Source: Nitrososphaerota archaeon (lineage in GTDB: Archaea; Thermoproteota; Nitrososphaeria; Nitrososphaerales; Nitrosopumilaceae). Taken from it: a DNA stretch of 49,796 bases. The stretch's first letter is position 1, and every line of letters starts with the position of its first letter. Positions 7,048-15,295 of this stretch are shown piece after piece. A model generated the notes under the pieces. It did not search any database. It was not told the origin of the DNA and saw only the letters and a list, made by a program, of their open reading frames with translations. The stretch lies in the NCBI GenBank assembly GCA_021325595.1, contig JAJPGX010000005.1, forward strand, positions 1 to 49,796, written 5' to 3'. A program made the translations under genes and the position numbers.

Positions 7048-8070
7048 TCAATTTTTATTGTATGTAATGTCACCTGCCACAACTCGTTGAATTTTATTTT
7101 TTGTGGAGATAAGTAAAGATCCGTTTTCATCAATCGATAAAGCCTTTCCACTTATTGTAGAAGTAGGAGTGATTACTTTGACATTTTTTCCTATTGTTGA
7201 AGAACGTTTTATCCACTCTTTTCTGATTTCCTTGATGGCGCCAGTTATCATCTTTTTATGAATTACTTCAAGTTGGTATAGGAATTCTTGTATGAAATTA
7301 GCGGGATCTGACATCTGATCTTTTTCGATTAGTGTAGTTATACCATAGCGTGCGGTGTTTTTACTCGTGATCTTTTTTGTAACTTGTTTTGGTTCAATCT
7401 TAAAATTAATTCCAATTCCAGCTATCAGGTAATCTATCTTGTTGGTCTCAATTGAGGCGTCAATCAAAATTCCAGCTACTTTTTTGTTATTTATGGTTAC
7501 ATCATTTGGCCATTTTAATTTGGGTTTTATTTTGAATTTTTTTTCAATTGCAATCGCTAATGCAAGTGATGTTGCAAGCGAAAATAAAGAAACATGTGAT
7601 ATGTCAAAATCAGATCTTAGCAGAACCGATAACCAAATTCCTCCCTTTGGGGACTCCCATTTTCTATTGAGCCTACCTCTCCCAGCAGTCTGTGTCCTGG
7701 CTATTACTATGGAACCATTCTCGTGTGGTTTTTTTGTTAGCTCGGTAGCAAAATTCTGTGTAGAATCTATTGTGTCAAAATAATAGATTTTATTTCCTAT
7801 GATTTCAGTTCTTAAGCCATTTGTAATTTCCCATGGTAACAGCAAATCTGATTTGGTAACTAACCTGTAACCCGAATTTTTTTTTGATTCAATTTTGTAT
7901 CCAAGTGATTCCAACTTCTTTATGTATTTCCAAATTGCAGTTCTGCTGAGACCAAGCGTAGTGCTTATTTGCTGGCCTGACAAAAATTCCTTTTTGTGAG
8001 ATTTGAGTAAAGTTACTATTTTATCAAGAGGTATGTCATCAAAAGATGTGTACATGTGTTGTTTATTCAT
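7048..8070 (-). CDS. birA: Biotin protein ligase BirA with N-terminal HTH
   Basis: The enzyme makes biotinyl-AMP and transfers biotin to carrier proteins; in this lineage the main target should be the acetyl-CoA/propionyl-CoA carboxylase of the carbon fixation cycle. The 340 residues comprise a winged HTH at about 20-75 (LSGQQISTTLGLSRTAIWKYI), the catalytic domain with the biotin loop AGRGRLNRKWESPKGG and KWPNDV, and a small C-terminal SH3-like domain. The HTH suggests it also represses genes, as in E. coli. The start overlaps the end of the thioredoxin-like gene by 8 bp, so the two are cotranscribed. Confidence 0.92.
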   Translation of the reverse strand: MNKQHMYTSFDDIPLDKIVTLLKSHKKEFLSGQQISTTLGLSRTAIWKYIKKLESLGYKIESKKNSGYRLVTKSDLLLPWEITNGLRTEIIGNKIYYFDTIDSTQNFATELTKKPHENGSIVIARTQTAGRGRLNRKWESPKGGIWLSVLLRSDFDISHVSLFSLATSLALAIAIEKKFKIKPKLKWPNDVTINNKKVAGILIDASIETNKIDYLIAGIGINFKIEPKQVTKKITSKNTARYGITTLIEKDQMSDPANFIQEFLYQLEVIHKKMITGAIKEIRKEWIKRSSTIGKNVKVITPTSTISGKALSIDENGSLLISTKNKIQRVVAGDITYNKN

Positions 8071-8725
8071 TTAGCAATTTTTTGATGTTTTCTTCAAGAA
8101 AATCGTTTGTACCAAAAACTACATCACGCAGTATTCCTTTTTTATCAATTAGAATTGAAGAAGGTGTTCCACGTAATCCAAATTCATCAAATGTACGTGC
8201 TGAATATTCTTTACTTTTGAGATAATGCTTGACCCTTTCAATGATTTCATCTTTCTGGGCTGTATTGTATGAATCAAAACCAGGCACATTGGTTTCAATT
8301 ATTTCATCAATTTTTGTTTGTGATATCTGATCTGTTTCTTTGACTAACAAATCCATTGCTACTGGAAATGGAATCTTATATGGTAGTTTATTTCCATCCA
8401 CTAATTGACCATACTGTCCTAACACCTTTAATGTCTCTCCAATGACTTCGCCTTTTGATAGTAATAATTCTAAATTCTCTAATGTGTTTTTATCGAAATC
8501 TTCAAAAGCGGTGGCAACACCAAGGACAACAACTCCATCTTTTCTATATCTTTGATAGATGTCAATAGCCTGTGGTATTCCATATAGAAAACATCCGGGG
8601 CAGTTTACTTGAAAAACTTCAACTAGTATGACATTGTCTTTTTCTTTATCAATATTGGTTGGTAGACCTTGAACCCATTTTGATACTTGAATCTGTGGTG
8701 ACTTTGTTCCTATTTTTGCAACCAT
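8063..8725 (-). CDS. Thioredoxin-fold (TlpA/peroxiredoxin-like) protein
   Basis: A 220-residue protein with a thioredoxin/AhpC-TSA fold. The redox motif CPGC appears in VEVFQVNCPGCFLYGIPQ at about residue 40, and the cis-Pro region is FGLRGTPSSILIDKKGILR near residue 185. A long helical insert of about 80 residues sits between these elements. No signal peptide is visible, so it is probably cytosolic. Function may be disulfide exchange or peroxide reduction; substrate unknown. Start ATG 8725; it is upstream of and overlapping birA, with no obvious functional link. Confidence 0.75.
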   Translation of the reverse strand: MVAKIGTKSPQIQVSKWVQGLPTNIDKEKDNVILVEVFQVNCPGCFLYGIPQAIDIYQRYRKDGVVVLGVATAFEDFDKNTLENLELLLSKGEVIGETLKVLGQYGQLVDGNKLPYKIPFPVAMDLLVKETDQISQTKIDEIIETNVPGFDSYNTAQKDEIIERVKHYLKSKEYSARTFDEFGLRGTPSSILIDKKGILRDVVFGTNDFLEENIKKLLNE

Positions 8726-8784
8726 CGCCTAAATGCCTACTAATCATCTATTTGATTGTTAAGAAATCACTTTTGTTAAAGAAC

Positions 8785-8794
8785 TCTTTTATAT
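8785..8794 (+). promoter_or_regulatory. TATA box of the secreted-protein gene at 8815
   Basis: TCTTTTATAT ends 20 nt before the ATG at 8815. Exactly the same ten bases precede the paralogous gene at 9940 with nearly the same spacing (9909-9918), so the two genes share promoter architecture and are probably leaderless. Confidence 0.6.
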
Positions 8795-8814
8795 TTGAAA
8801 CCTTGATCTACGCC

Positions 8815-9879
8815 ATGTCAAAAAGACTGGTTACAGCTGCACTAGTTTTTGTAATACTGGTAGCATCCATAACAGCTAACGCACTACCTGTTAACGCGTT
8901 GCCAGCTACAAGCGACCTTACAAAGAGAAGTTATTACTTTCTAAATGATCAACATCTTACAGCAAGATTTGGAAATACTGCTGTTTGCGGTGATCATTTG
9001 TGTGGACCTGGAGAATTTGCAAGATTGCAACAATCATTAAATGATCAGCAAAGATTTGCTCTTGAACATACTAATCAGACATCGAATCAGAACATGTCTG
9101 AAAATACCATGCCTCCAACTACTCCACCTACAACAATCCCAGAAAGTATGCCGCAATCAACATCAATGCCAGCGTGGATAACAAAGGCAAGTACAGTAAC
9201 TTCAGTACAAGATCCGGGCCAAGGACATGAAAGTCATCAACTAGCATTGATACTTCCACCTAGCGACAAGATCTATACTGGTGTTATTTCTTGGGCTTCA
9301 TCAAAACCACTCCAAATTGTTGAACTTACTGGACCACTAAACCAAGGCGATGATAAAGGACAGCCAATATGGACGACAGATGGTAAAACAAAATTTGCAT
9401 TAACTCTAGTTAATGTCAATGCAACAACTGGGAGTTTTTCATTTACGGGAAATGCGCTTGCACTACATTATCCAAAGCCTGATGCATTTACTGTAAGCTA
9501 TTCAGTAAGTTACATGGAATCATCCACTACTGATACTGCAAAATCAGGAACATTAACTTCAGTACAAGATCCGGGCCAAGGACATGAAAGTCATCAACTA
9601 GCATTGATACTTCCACCTAGCGACAAAGCATATCATGGAGTTCTTACATACTCTGCATCAGAGCCTGTACAATTGGTCACTTTGATTGGACCTATCGATC
9701 CAAATGACAAAAAAGGACAATTGGTATACACCATGGATGGTAACACTTGGTATGCCTTGGTGTTTGTAGATTCTGGAATGCAAATGGGGACATGGGAATT
9801 CTCAGGAAATGCTCTAGCGGTTCATACCACGAACACAACACCGTTTCAAGTGAGCTATACAGTTGATGCTCACAACTAA
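8815..9879 (+). CDS. Secreted protein with CGDHLC motif and two tandem beta domains
   Basis: A 354-residue exported protein of unknown function. Residues 1-26 form a signal peptide (KRLVTAALVFVILVASI). A short conserved block follows, TARFGNTAVCGDHLCGPGE, shared with the next gene; its two cysteines, His and acidic residues could bind metal or form a disulfide. A Pro/Thr-rich linker (MPPTTPPTTIPESMPQS) leads to two homologous domains of about 110 residues, each beginning TSVQDPGQGHESHQLALIL and ending FSGNALA. The 73 bp encoding the start of each domain are identical. The start at 8815 is set by the TATA box; an upstream open frame is ignored. Confidence 0.75.
   Translation: MSKRLVTAALVFVILVASITANALPVNALPATSDLTKRSYYFLNDQHLTARFGNTAVCGDHLCGPGEFARLQQSLNDQQRFALEHTNQTSNQNMSENTMPPTTPPTTIPESMPQSTSMPAWITKASTVTSVQDPGQGHESHQLALILPPSDKIYTGVISWASSKPLQIVELTGPLNQGDDKGQPIWTTDGKTKFALTLVNVNATTGSFSFTGNALALHYPKPDAFTVSYSVSYMESSTTDTAKSGTLTSVQDPGQGHESHQLALILPPSDKAYHGVLTYSASEPVQLVTLIGPIDPNDKKGQLVYTMDGNTWYALVFVDSGMQMGTWEFSGNALAVHTTNTTPFQVSYTVDAHN
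9197..9269 (+). repeat. 73-bp direct repeat, copy 1
   Basis: Bases 9197-9269 are identical to 9554-9626, offset by 357 bp (119 codons). The repeat encodes the opening of each beta domain in the secreted protein. The sequence on either side diverges at once, in amino acids as well as bases. Confidence 0.9.
9554..9626 (+). repeat. 73-bp direct repeat, copy 2
   Basis: Second copy of the repeat at 9197-9269, in the same reading frame. Identity includes synonymous positions, which suggests recent gene conversion or a constraint on the DNA or RNA itself. Confidence 0.9.
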
Positions 9880-9908
9880 TCCTATTTTTTGAACAGTTGT
9901 TTCATAAG

Positions 9909-9918
9909 TCTTTTATAT
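9909..9918 (+). promoter_or_regulatory. TATA box of the secreted-protein gene at 9940
   Basis: TCTTTTATAT, identical to the box at 8785-8794, ends 21 nt before ATG 9940. It supports the start at 9940 rather than the in-frame codon at 9889. Confidence 0.6.
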
Positions 9919-9939
9919 GCGCTCAGGCAAGCCACATTG

Positions 9940-10293
9940 ATGTCTACAAAGATAGCATTACTCCTGTTCACAACTGCTGTTCTATTGACATCGTTTGCAG
10001 TAGTTGCTATTCCACCAGCTAGTGCGTTGACTCAGAATACATTTGATGATAGTCATACCACTGCCCGATTTGGTAACAGCAAAGTCTGCGGCGATCATCT
10101 GTGTGCACCAGGCGAGCATGCAAAATGGGTGCAAGCACTAAATGATGCACAACGCGCAAACCAGGTTGGACACTCAAAAAATGCTCAACATGGTGAAGAT
10201 GTAATACATCAACTTGCCCTACAAGGCAGCAGTAACTCTGGAATGCAGATGACAGGAAATATGACTGGCAATAACATGCCTTCAGGCAAGTAA
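9940..10293 (+). CDS. Small secreted protein with CGDHLC motif
   Basis: A 117-residue exported protein. Residues 1-30 form a signal peptide (LLLFTTAVLLTSFAVVAI, cleavage probably after ASA). The mature part begins with TARFGNSKVCGDHLCAPGE, the block also present in the preceding gene, and ends in a His/Gln/Met-rich tail (HGEDVIHQLALQG, then GMQMTGNMTGNNMPSGK). Cys, His and Met together suggest possible copper binding at the cell surface, which is inference. It is a tandem partial duplicate of the gene at 8815, sharing leader architecture and promoter, and is followed by a hairpin with a T tract. Confidence 0.7.
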   Translation: MSTKIALLLFTTAVLLTSFAVVAIPPASALTQNTFDDSHTTARFGNSKVCGDHLCAPGEHAKWVQALNDAQRANQVGHSKNAQHGEDVIHQLALQGSSNSGMQMTGNMTGNNMPSGK

Positions 10294-10304
10294 AATAATC
10301 CCAA

Positions 10305-10346
10305 CAATTTCCGGGTTGTCCCAACCGGAAACCGAAATTGTTTTTT
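10305..10346 (+). terminator. Hairpin and T-tract terminator after the secreted-protein gene
   Basis: CAATTTC (10305-10311) pairs with GAAATTG (10334-10340); inside, GGTTG (10314-10318) pairs with CAACC (10322-10326) around a short loop. Six T follow directly at 10341-10346. It stands between convergent genes and could serve as a terminator for the plus strand. Confidence 0.6.
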
Positions 10347-10367
10347 AATTTATCTTATTTTGTAGAT

Positions 10368-10940
10368 TTAGAAATTTACGTCAAATCCGCCCATGTCGCC
10401 AGGACCACCGTCTCCATGAAAGTCTCCTCCACTGTAGTCTTGACTTGAATCATATCCTGTATCGTGCCCAGCATCATGACCGCTCATGTCTGAATGTCCT
10501 GTATCTCCAATGTACTGATCAGGAATGAAACTTGTCATTGCAAGACCCATGAATGACATCATTGTAGAAAACATCATCATATCCATTATTCCCAAAAACA
10601 TCATGGCTGGAAGTATCGATTTGTTGTTATCCATATATTGCTGCAGTTTTTGTTTATCTCCACTTTTCCACATGGTGACCATTTGATCCCAATTCTTTTG
10701 TAATTCAAATTTTCTTTCCTCTAATTCCTTGTTGCCTTTATCAGTTAGTATGATCTCTTTTTTTGGTCCAAAAAGCCCTTTTTTCTGAATTACCGTAATC
10801 AAACCTTTGTTTTCCAAGCGTTCAAGCAAGCTATTCAGCTCCTCGGCAGTAATCTTGGTTTTTCTAGATATCTTATCAAATTTTTTGGCACCTTGACTGA
10901 TTGCACTTAATACAATTACATCTGATGCTTCTTCTTCCAT
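10368..10940 (-). CDS. Winged-helix protein with Met-rich hydrophobic segment and His/Asp/Gly tail
   Basis: The 190 residues fall into three parts. Residues 1-75 form a winged helix (FDKISRKTKITAEELNSLLE, then LENKGLITVIQKKGLFGPKK) like PadR/MarR-type regulators. Residues 109-139 are hydrophobic and very Met-rich (PAMMFLGIMDMMMFSTMMSF), probably membrane-associated. Residues 146-190 are rich in Gly, Asp and His (GHSDMSGHDAGHDTGYD). The Met and His stretches suggest metal (copper) binding, so this may be a membrane-tethered metal-responsive regulator; that is inference. The gene is convergent with the secreted-protein gene and its start is ATG 10940. Confidence 0.65.
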   Translation of the reverse strand: MEEEASDVIVLSAISQGAKKFDKISRKTKITAEELNSLLERLENKGLITVIQKKGLFGPKKEIILTDKGNKELEERKFELQKNWDQMVTMWKSGDKQKLQQYMDNNKSILPAMMFLGIMDMMMFSTMMSFMGLAMTSFIPDQYIGDTGHSDMSGHDAGHDTGYDSSQDYSGGDFHGDGGPGDMGGFDVNF

Positions 10941-11012
10941 GGACTAACTTGTAAGTTACCCTATAAATCGTTATTCCATAAGATATTAAGCCAGATTGTG
11001 CATCAATACGAT

Positions 11013-11423
11013 ATGGAAAAAGATTCTCACAACGATGATCAAATACGTCAAATCTATTCTTTGAAAAATATAGCAGTGGTCGGCATGTCTAAAAATCCAG
11101 AAAAGGCGGCTCACTATGTTCCTAAATATCTTGATGAAAAAGGTTATAACATAATTCCAGTAAATCCTACTGCTACCGAAATACTGGGTAAGAAATGTTA
11201 TCCATCTTTACTTGATATTCCAGTTAAGGTTGACATTGTGGATATCTTTAGACCTTCAGATCAAGTTCAACCTGTAATAGATGAAGCAGTTAAAATCAAA
11301 CCAAAGATAGTTTGGCTTCAAGAAGGAATTCATAATAAAGAGGCAGAAGAAGTTGCAAAAAAGGCAGGCATTGATGTGATATTTAACAGATGCATGCTTG
11401 CCGAACACCAGAGATTGTTCTAA
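11013..11423 (+). CDS. CoA-binding (YccU-type) Rossmann protein
   Basis: A 136-residue single-domain protein of the CoA_binding family: IYSLKNIAVVGMSKNPEKAA is the nucleotide-binding strand and loop, and GYNIIPVNPTATEILGKKCY, KVDIVDIFRPSDQV and IVWLQEGIHNKEAEEVAKKA follow in family order. Such stand-alone domains resemble the N-terminal half of succinyl-CoA synthetase alpha but have no catalytic His; they may bind CoA or a related nucleotide. ATG 11013 is chosen over GTG 10998. The gene is followed 3 bp later by the next gene, and the two are probably cotranscribed with the YchF-type GTPase. Confidence 0.85.
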   Translation: MEKDSHNDDQIRQIYSLKNIAVVGMSKNPEKAAHYVPKYLDEKGYNIIPVNPTATEILGKKCYPSLLDIPVKVDIVDIFRPSDQVQPVIDEAVKIKPKIVWLQEGIHNKEAEEVAKKAGIDVIFNRCMLAEHQRLF

Positions 11424-11426
11424 GAT

Positions 11427-11792
11427 ATGGCAGATGATTTCTTAAAACTGCATGAAGAAATTGTAGAATTGGTAAAAAAACTCGAAGATCAAGGAATTCA
11501 CGTTAAATTTCAATCTGATCCAAGTTCTGGCACGGTACGTATTTCAACTGACAAAACAGATTCAGTAACCCTTGCAAAAATGGGCCTTGAGGATATATCG
11601 GAACTTGCCTATGCCACAGCAGAACATCATCCATACTGGGGCATCTTGTATAATGGTTCACAAATACTTCGAATTGTACTTGACAAGTGGGATGATAATC
11701 TATTACAAGATGAAATAAACGAAATGGTTTGGCATGCCGACGAGATAAAAAACACTTCCGCAAAAGTTGATGGTAATATCCATGATGATTAA
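11427..11792 (+). CDS. Conserved-looking hypothetical protein, 121 aa
   Basis: A soluble acidic protein with no recognisable family. It begins with an amphipathic helix (FLKLHEEIVELVKKLEDQG), continues with short beta strands (GTVRISTDKTDSVTLAKMG), then ELAYATAEHHPYWGILYNGS and an acidic helical end (WHADEIKNTS). It follows the CoA-binding gene by 3 bp and precedes the YchF-type GTPase by 40 bp, so translation is likely coupled to the upstream gene. Its role is unknown. Confidence 0.7.
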   Translation: MADDFLKLHEEIVELVKKLEDQGIHVKFQSDPSSGTVRISTDKTDSVTLAKMGLEDISELAYATAEHHPYWGILYNGSQILRIVLDKWDDNLLQDEINEMVWHADEIKNTSAKVDGNIHDD

Positions 11793-11832
11793 TTACGGCA
11801 GAGATAAATAGTAAATATAATCAGAGTGAGAC

Positions 11833-13050
11833 ATGCCAATAAAAATTGGCCTAATTGGAAAAACTAACACTGGAAAGACTACATTTTTTAATGCCGCAAC
11901 AATGGCAGGAGGAGAAGTCTCTACATATCCATTTACCACAAAAAAACCAGAAAAAGCAATTGGTAATGCCATTACGCCATGTGTACATACTGAATTTAGT
12001 ATAGCAGACAATCCAAAAAATTCCAAATGTATTGATGGTTGGAGATTTATTCCAATTGAGCTGATTGACCTACCAGGTCTTATCAAAGATGCATGGGCAG
12101 GGAAGGGACTGGGAAATCAATTCCTCTCAGTAGCTACTCAATCTGATGCCCTTTTACATGTGGTGGATGTTTCCGGAAGTATTGACGCTGCTGGAAGAAT
12201 CACAGAAATAGGAAATGGTGACCCAATTGCAGACGTTTCTGATATTGAGGAAGAGCTCATAATGTGGTATCTGAAGCTTCTTGAGGGCAATAGGGATAAA
12301 ATTTCAAAACTAGTAAATGCTGAAACAGAACAACTTGTAGCAATAACTGATGTGTTTAGAGGAATAGGTGTAAAGGAAAGTCATGTAAAAGAAGCACTAA
12401 AAGTTACAGGACTAGAAGACAAGCATTTTGATAACTTTGATATGCATGACAGCAAAAAATTTGCAGCGCATTTGCGTAAAATATCAAAACCTACACTAAT
12501 CGTTGCAAATAAAATTGATGTTCCAGGAGCAGATAAAAACTTTGACAGGTTGCGAGAAAAATATGTGGATACTATAATTATTCCCGCCAGTGCAGACAGT
12601 GAGCTGTCACTTAGAAAGGCAGAGCAAAAGGGGTTGATAAAATACGTTCCAGGTTCTGAACAATTCGAGATACTCCAAAAAAATAAACTTAACAAAAAGC
12701 AATTGGACGCACTAGATTTCATAACAAAAGGCATCTTGGGTGAATACATGAGAACTGGGGTGCAATTTGCAATCAATGTTACTGTATTCAAACTACTTAA
12801 AATGAATTCTATCTATCCGGTGGCAGATCCTAACAAATTATCAGATCACAAAGGGCGAGTTCTCCCAGACCTTATCCTAATGAAAGATGGTTCAACAATT
12901 GAAGATCTTGCAAGAGAAATCCATTCTGATCTTACCAAGGGTCTTTTGTATGCAAAGGATGTACGATATGGGGTAAGACTTCCTGTTACTTATCAGCTAC
13001 GAGACCGCGATATTGTATCCCTTGTAAGTACAAAGACAAAAAAATCCTAG
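11833..13050 (+). CDS. Archaeal YchF/Obg-type GTPase with C-terminal TGS domain
   Basis: A 405-residue translation-associated GTPase. Motifs in order: P-loop GLIGKTNTGKTTFF at residues 6-19, switch region PFTTKKPEKAIGN, G3 as LIDLPGLIKDAWAGKGLG, and G4 NKID in TLIVANKIDVPGADK at about residue 222. The NKxD motif predicts GTP rather than the ATP preference of bacterial YchF. A TGS domain ends the protein (KDGSTIEDLAREIHSDLTKG, ending RLPVTYQLRDRDIVSL). Such proteins bind ribosomes. The TAG stop shares CTAG with the stop of the convergent cysS. Confidence 0.88.
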   Translation: MPIKIGLIGKTNTGKTTFFNAATMAGGEVSTYPFTTKKPEKAIGNAITPCVHTEFSIADNPKNSKCIDGWRFIPIELIDLPGLIKDAWAGKGLGNQFLSVATQSDALLHVVDVSGSIDAAGRITEIGNGDPIADVSDIEEELIMWYLKLLEGNRDKISKLVNAETEQLVAITDVFRGIGVKESHVKEALKVTGLEDKHFDNFDMHDSKKFAAHLRKISKPTLIVANKIDVPGADKNFDRLREKYVDTIIIPASADSELSLRKAEQKGLIKYVPGSEQFEILQKNKLNKKQLDALDFITKGILGEYMRTGVQFAINVTVFKLLKMNSIYPVADPNKLSDHKGRVLPDLILMKDGSTIEDLAREIHSDLTKGLLYAKDVRYGVRLPVTYQLRDRDIVSLVSTKTKKS

Positions 13051-14468
13051 TTTCCAATATTCTCTTGTTTCATCCATAGTGTCCTTTTCTTATGATCAAT
13101 CAAAATAATTCCCTTGTCAAGCAATTGTTTTCTTATATTATCTGCATCTTGGTAACGTTTTTCATCACGAAATATCTTTCGTCGTTCTATCATTTTTCCT
13201 ATTTCATCATTTTCTTCTTTTGTAATTTCACTTATTTTAAGGCCTAGGATATTCATCATTTTTGTAAAAACCGGAAGTAAATATCCTGCAACCGATTTTG
13301 CAATATACTCAGCTGATGCTAAATTATTTATTTCATCAACAACTGAAAAAAACGAATTCAATGCCAAAGATGTATTAAAATCATTGTTTAACGCATCATG
13401 GAATCTATTCAGCTCTTCCTCAATTCTTGGTCTTATCGCTTTCTCCATGATGTTTGGGTGCTGTAATAATACGGTATCATCTTTTTCAGGATTTGAAATT
13501 TCTGCATAGGCATTTTCCACCTGACGCCATTTTGTAATGGTTTCTTTGAGCATATCTTCAGAATAATCAATGGGCTTTGAATAATGCCCTGCGAGGCAGA
13601 ATAGCCTAATTATATTTGGTCCCCATTTTTGCAAAACATACTCTACAGTTTTGGTGTTTCCTAGCGATTTTGACATTTTCACACCATCTATTGTTACCAT
13701 GCCAACATGCATCCAAATTTTTGCAAAATTTTGACCAGTGAATGCCTCCGATTGGGCTATCTCATTCTCATGATGAGGAAAAATGAGGTCTCTCCCGCCT
13801 CCGTGTATCTCAAAATCATTTCCAAGCTCCTCCAAACTCATTGCAGAACACTCTATGTGCCACCCTGGTCTTCCTTTTCCCCATGGACTATCCCAATTTG
13901 GCTGGTCATTTGCAAACTTCCACAATGCGAAATCTAGTGGATCGTGTTTGGTTTCATCTACTTCTACTCTGGCCCCTGCAATTAATTCATCAATTTTCTT
14001 TTTTGAAAGTTTCCCATAATCTTTGAATTTTGACACTGCAAAATACACACCATTATTTGATACATATGCTATTTCTTTGTCAATCAGTCCTTTGATGAGG
14101 TCAATCATTTTTTCAATGTATTCTGTTGCCTTTGGATAAGAATCGGCCCGTTTTACGTTAAGCTTATCAAATTCTACAAAATATCTGTCGATATACCTTG
14201 TGCTTATTTTGTCTGTAGATGTGTTCTCAGTACGCGCACGATTTATTATCTTGTCATCAATATCTGTGAAATTTTGCACAAACTTTACTTTGGTACCTTC
14301 TGACTCCAAAAATCTTCTCAACGTATCAAAAACTATTATGGTCCTTGCATGCCCTATATGGCTATCATCATATACTGTTACTCCGCAAAGATATATTCTA
14401 ACCATGTTGTTTTTTACCACTTCTTTTTCTTTTTGTGATAAAGTATCAAAGATTTTCAAAAGATACAA
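13047..14468 (-). CDS. cysS: Cysteinyl-tRNA synthetase
   Basis: Class I synthetase charging tRNA-Cys, 473 residues, a normal length. HIGH appears as DDSHIGHAR near residue 37, preceded by the zinc-ligand Cys in YLCGVTVYD. The other zinc site residues are in WHIECSAMSLEELG and FPHHENEIAQSEA. KMSKS is KMSKSLGNT near residue 265. The C-terminal helical anticodon region is complete. It lies 4 bp downstream of nadE on the same strand and overlaps the end of the YchF-type gene by 4 bp. Confidence 0.96.
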   Translation of the reverse strand: MYLLKIFDTLSQKEKEVVKNNMVRIYLCGVTVYDDSHIGHARTIIVFDTLRRFLESEGTKVKFVQNFTDIDDKIINRARTENTSTDKISTRYIDRYFVEFDKLNVKRADSYPKATEYIEKMIDLIKGLIDKEIAYVSNNGVYFAVSKFKDYGKLSKKKIDELIAGARVEVDETKHDPLDFALWKFANDQPNWDSPWGKGRPGWHIECSAMSLEELGNDFEIHGGGRDLIFPHHENEIAQSEAFTGQNFAKIWMHVGMVTIDGVKMSKSLGNTKTVEYVLQKWGPNIIRLFCLAGHYSKPIDYSEDMLKETITKWRQVENAYAEISNPEKDDTVLLQHPNIMEKAIRPRIEEELNRFHDALNNDFNTSLALNSFFSVVDEINNLASAEYIAKSVAGYLLPVFTKMMNILGLKISEITKEENDEIGKMIERRKIFRDEKRYQDADNIRKQLLDKGIILIDHKKRTLWMKQENIGN

Positions 14469-14472
14469 TCAC

Positions 14473-15261
14473 CTATGTTTCACATATCTTTGCAGTGGTT
14501 CTCTTATGCTCACTGCGTTTGTACATTCGAAAGATTTTTTCCACATCATAAATTGGTATTTGTGTTATTTTGGAAGTCTCATCAGTATTTTGGTTTTTTT
14601 CTGTAATGCAATATAGTATCGAGTCCACTTCCTCATAACTTATTTCTAATTCGTTTTCAGCAGTATGCCCTTCCCATAAATATGGGCCGCTTGGCTTGGA
14701 GATTATATTTTGGGGCATTCCTAAATTTTTTGCAAGTTCTCTTACTTGGCTTTTGTATAATGAGGCAATTGGAAGAAGATCTGCCGCACCATCTCCAAAT
14801 TTTGTGAAATAACCAATCAAAAACTCGCTCTTATCTGATGACCCCAGTACCAGATAGTTTCTAGCATTTGCATAGTAGTACAATATATTGGCTCTTATTC
14901 TTGCACCTAAATTACCAAACGCTAAAGGATTTGGTTCTAGATATTTTGAATATTCCTTGTGAATAAAACTAATGTCTATCAATTTGTACTCGATTGAAAG
15001 ACTGTCGACTATCTTTATTGCATCTTCTGTATCTGATTTTGGAGTGATTTTTGAATTTGGCATAATTATTGCAAGTGTTTTCTCTTTGATAAATTTAGAA
15101 CATAATGAGGCAATTACAGCAGAATCGATCCCGCCACTTAACCCAAAAACAACTCCTCGGGCTCTTCTTATTTCTATTTCTTCTTTTAGAAAATTTCCTA
15201 CCTTATTTTGAATTGAATTGTAATCTTTTTTTAAGATTTCAGAAATGATTTCTGGATTCAA
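14473..15261 (-). CDS. nadE: NAD+ synthase (ammonia-dependent type)
   Basis: Converts deamido-NAD to NAD with ATP and ammonia. The 262-residue protein has the PP-loop VFGLSGGIDSAVIASLC at about residue 40, then LVLGSSDKSEFLIGYFTKFGD and AADLLPIASLYKSQVRELA, followed by ISKPSGPYLWEGHTAENEL. There is no nitrilase or amidase domain, so it uses free ammonia, which an ammonia oxidiser has. The gene is the first of a two-gene unit with cysS, from ATG 15261. Confidence 0.94.
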   Translation of the reverse strand: MNPEIISEILKKDYNSIQNKVGNFLKEEIEIRRARGVVFGLSGGIDSAVIASLCSKFIKEKTLAIIMPNSKITPKSDTEDAIKIVDSLSIEYKLIDISFIHKEYSKYLEPNPLAFGNLGARIRANILYYYANARNYLVLGSSDKSEFLIGYFTKFGDGAADLLPIASLYKSQVRELAKNLGMPQNIISKPSGPYLWEGHTAENELEISYEEVDSILYCITEKNQNTDETSKITQIPIYDVEKIFRMYKRSEHKRTTAKICET

Positions 15262-15295
15262 TGTTTTTTAAAACTAAGATTAAGAATTAAACTTA

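Noticed and set aside
6846-7151. 101-codon minus-strand open frame
   Set aside because: It overlaps the small membrane protein and the end of birA in another frame, with no recognisable features or promoter.
10019-10324. Minus-strand frame opposite the secreted protein
   Set aside because: Its translation is Cys/His/Tyr-rich in the manner of antisense sequence, and it runs through the terminator hairpin.
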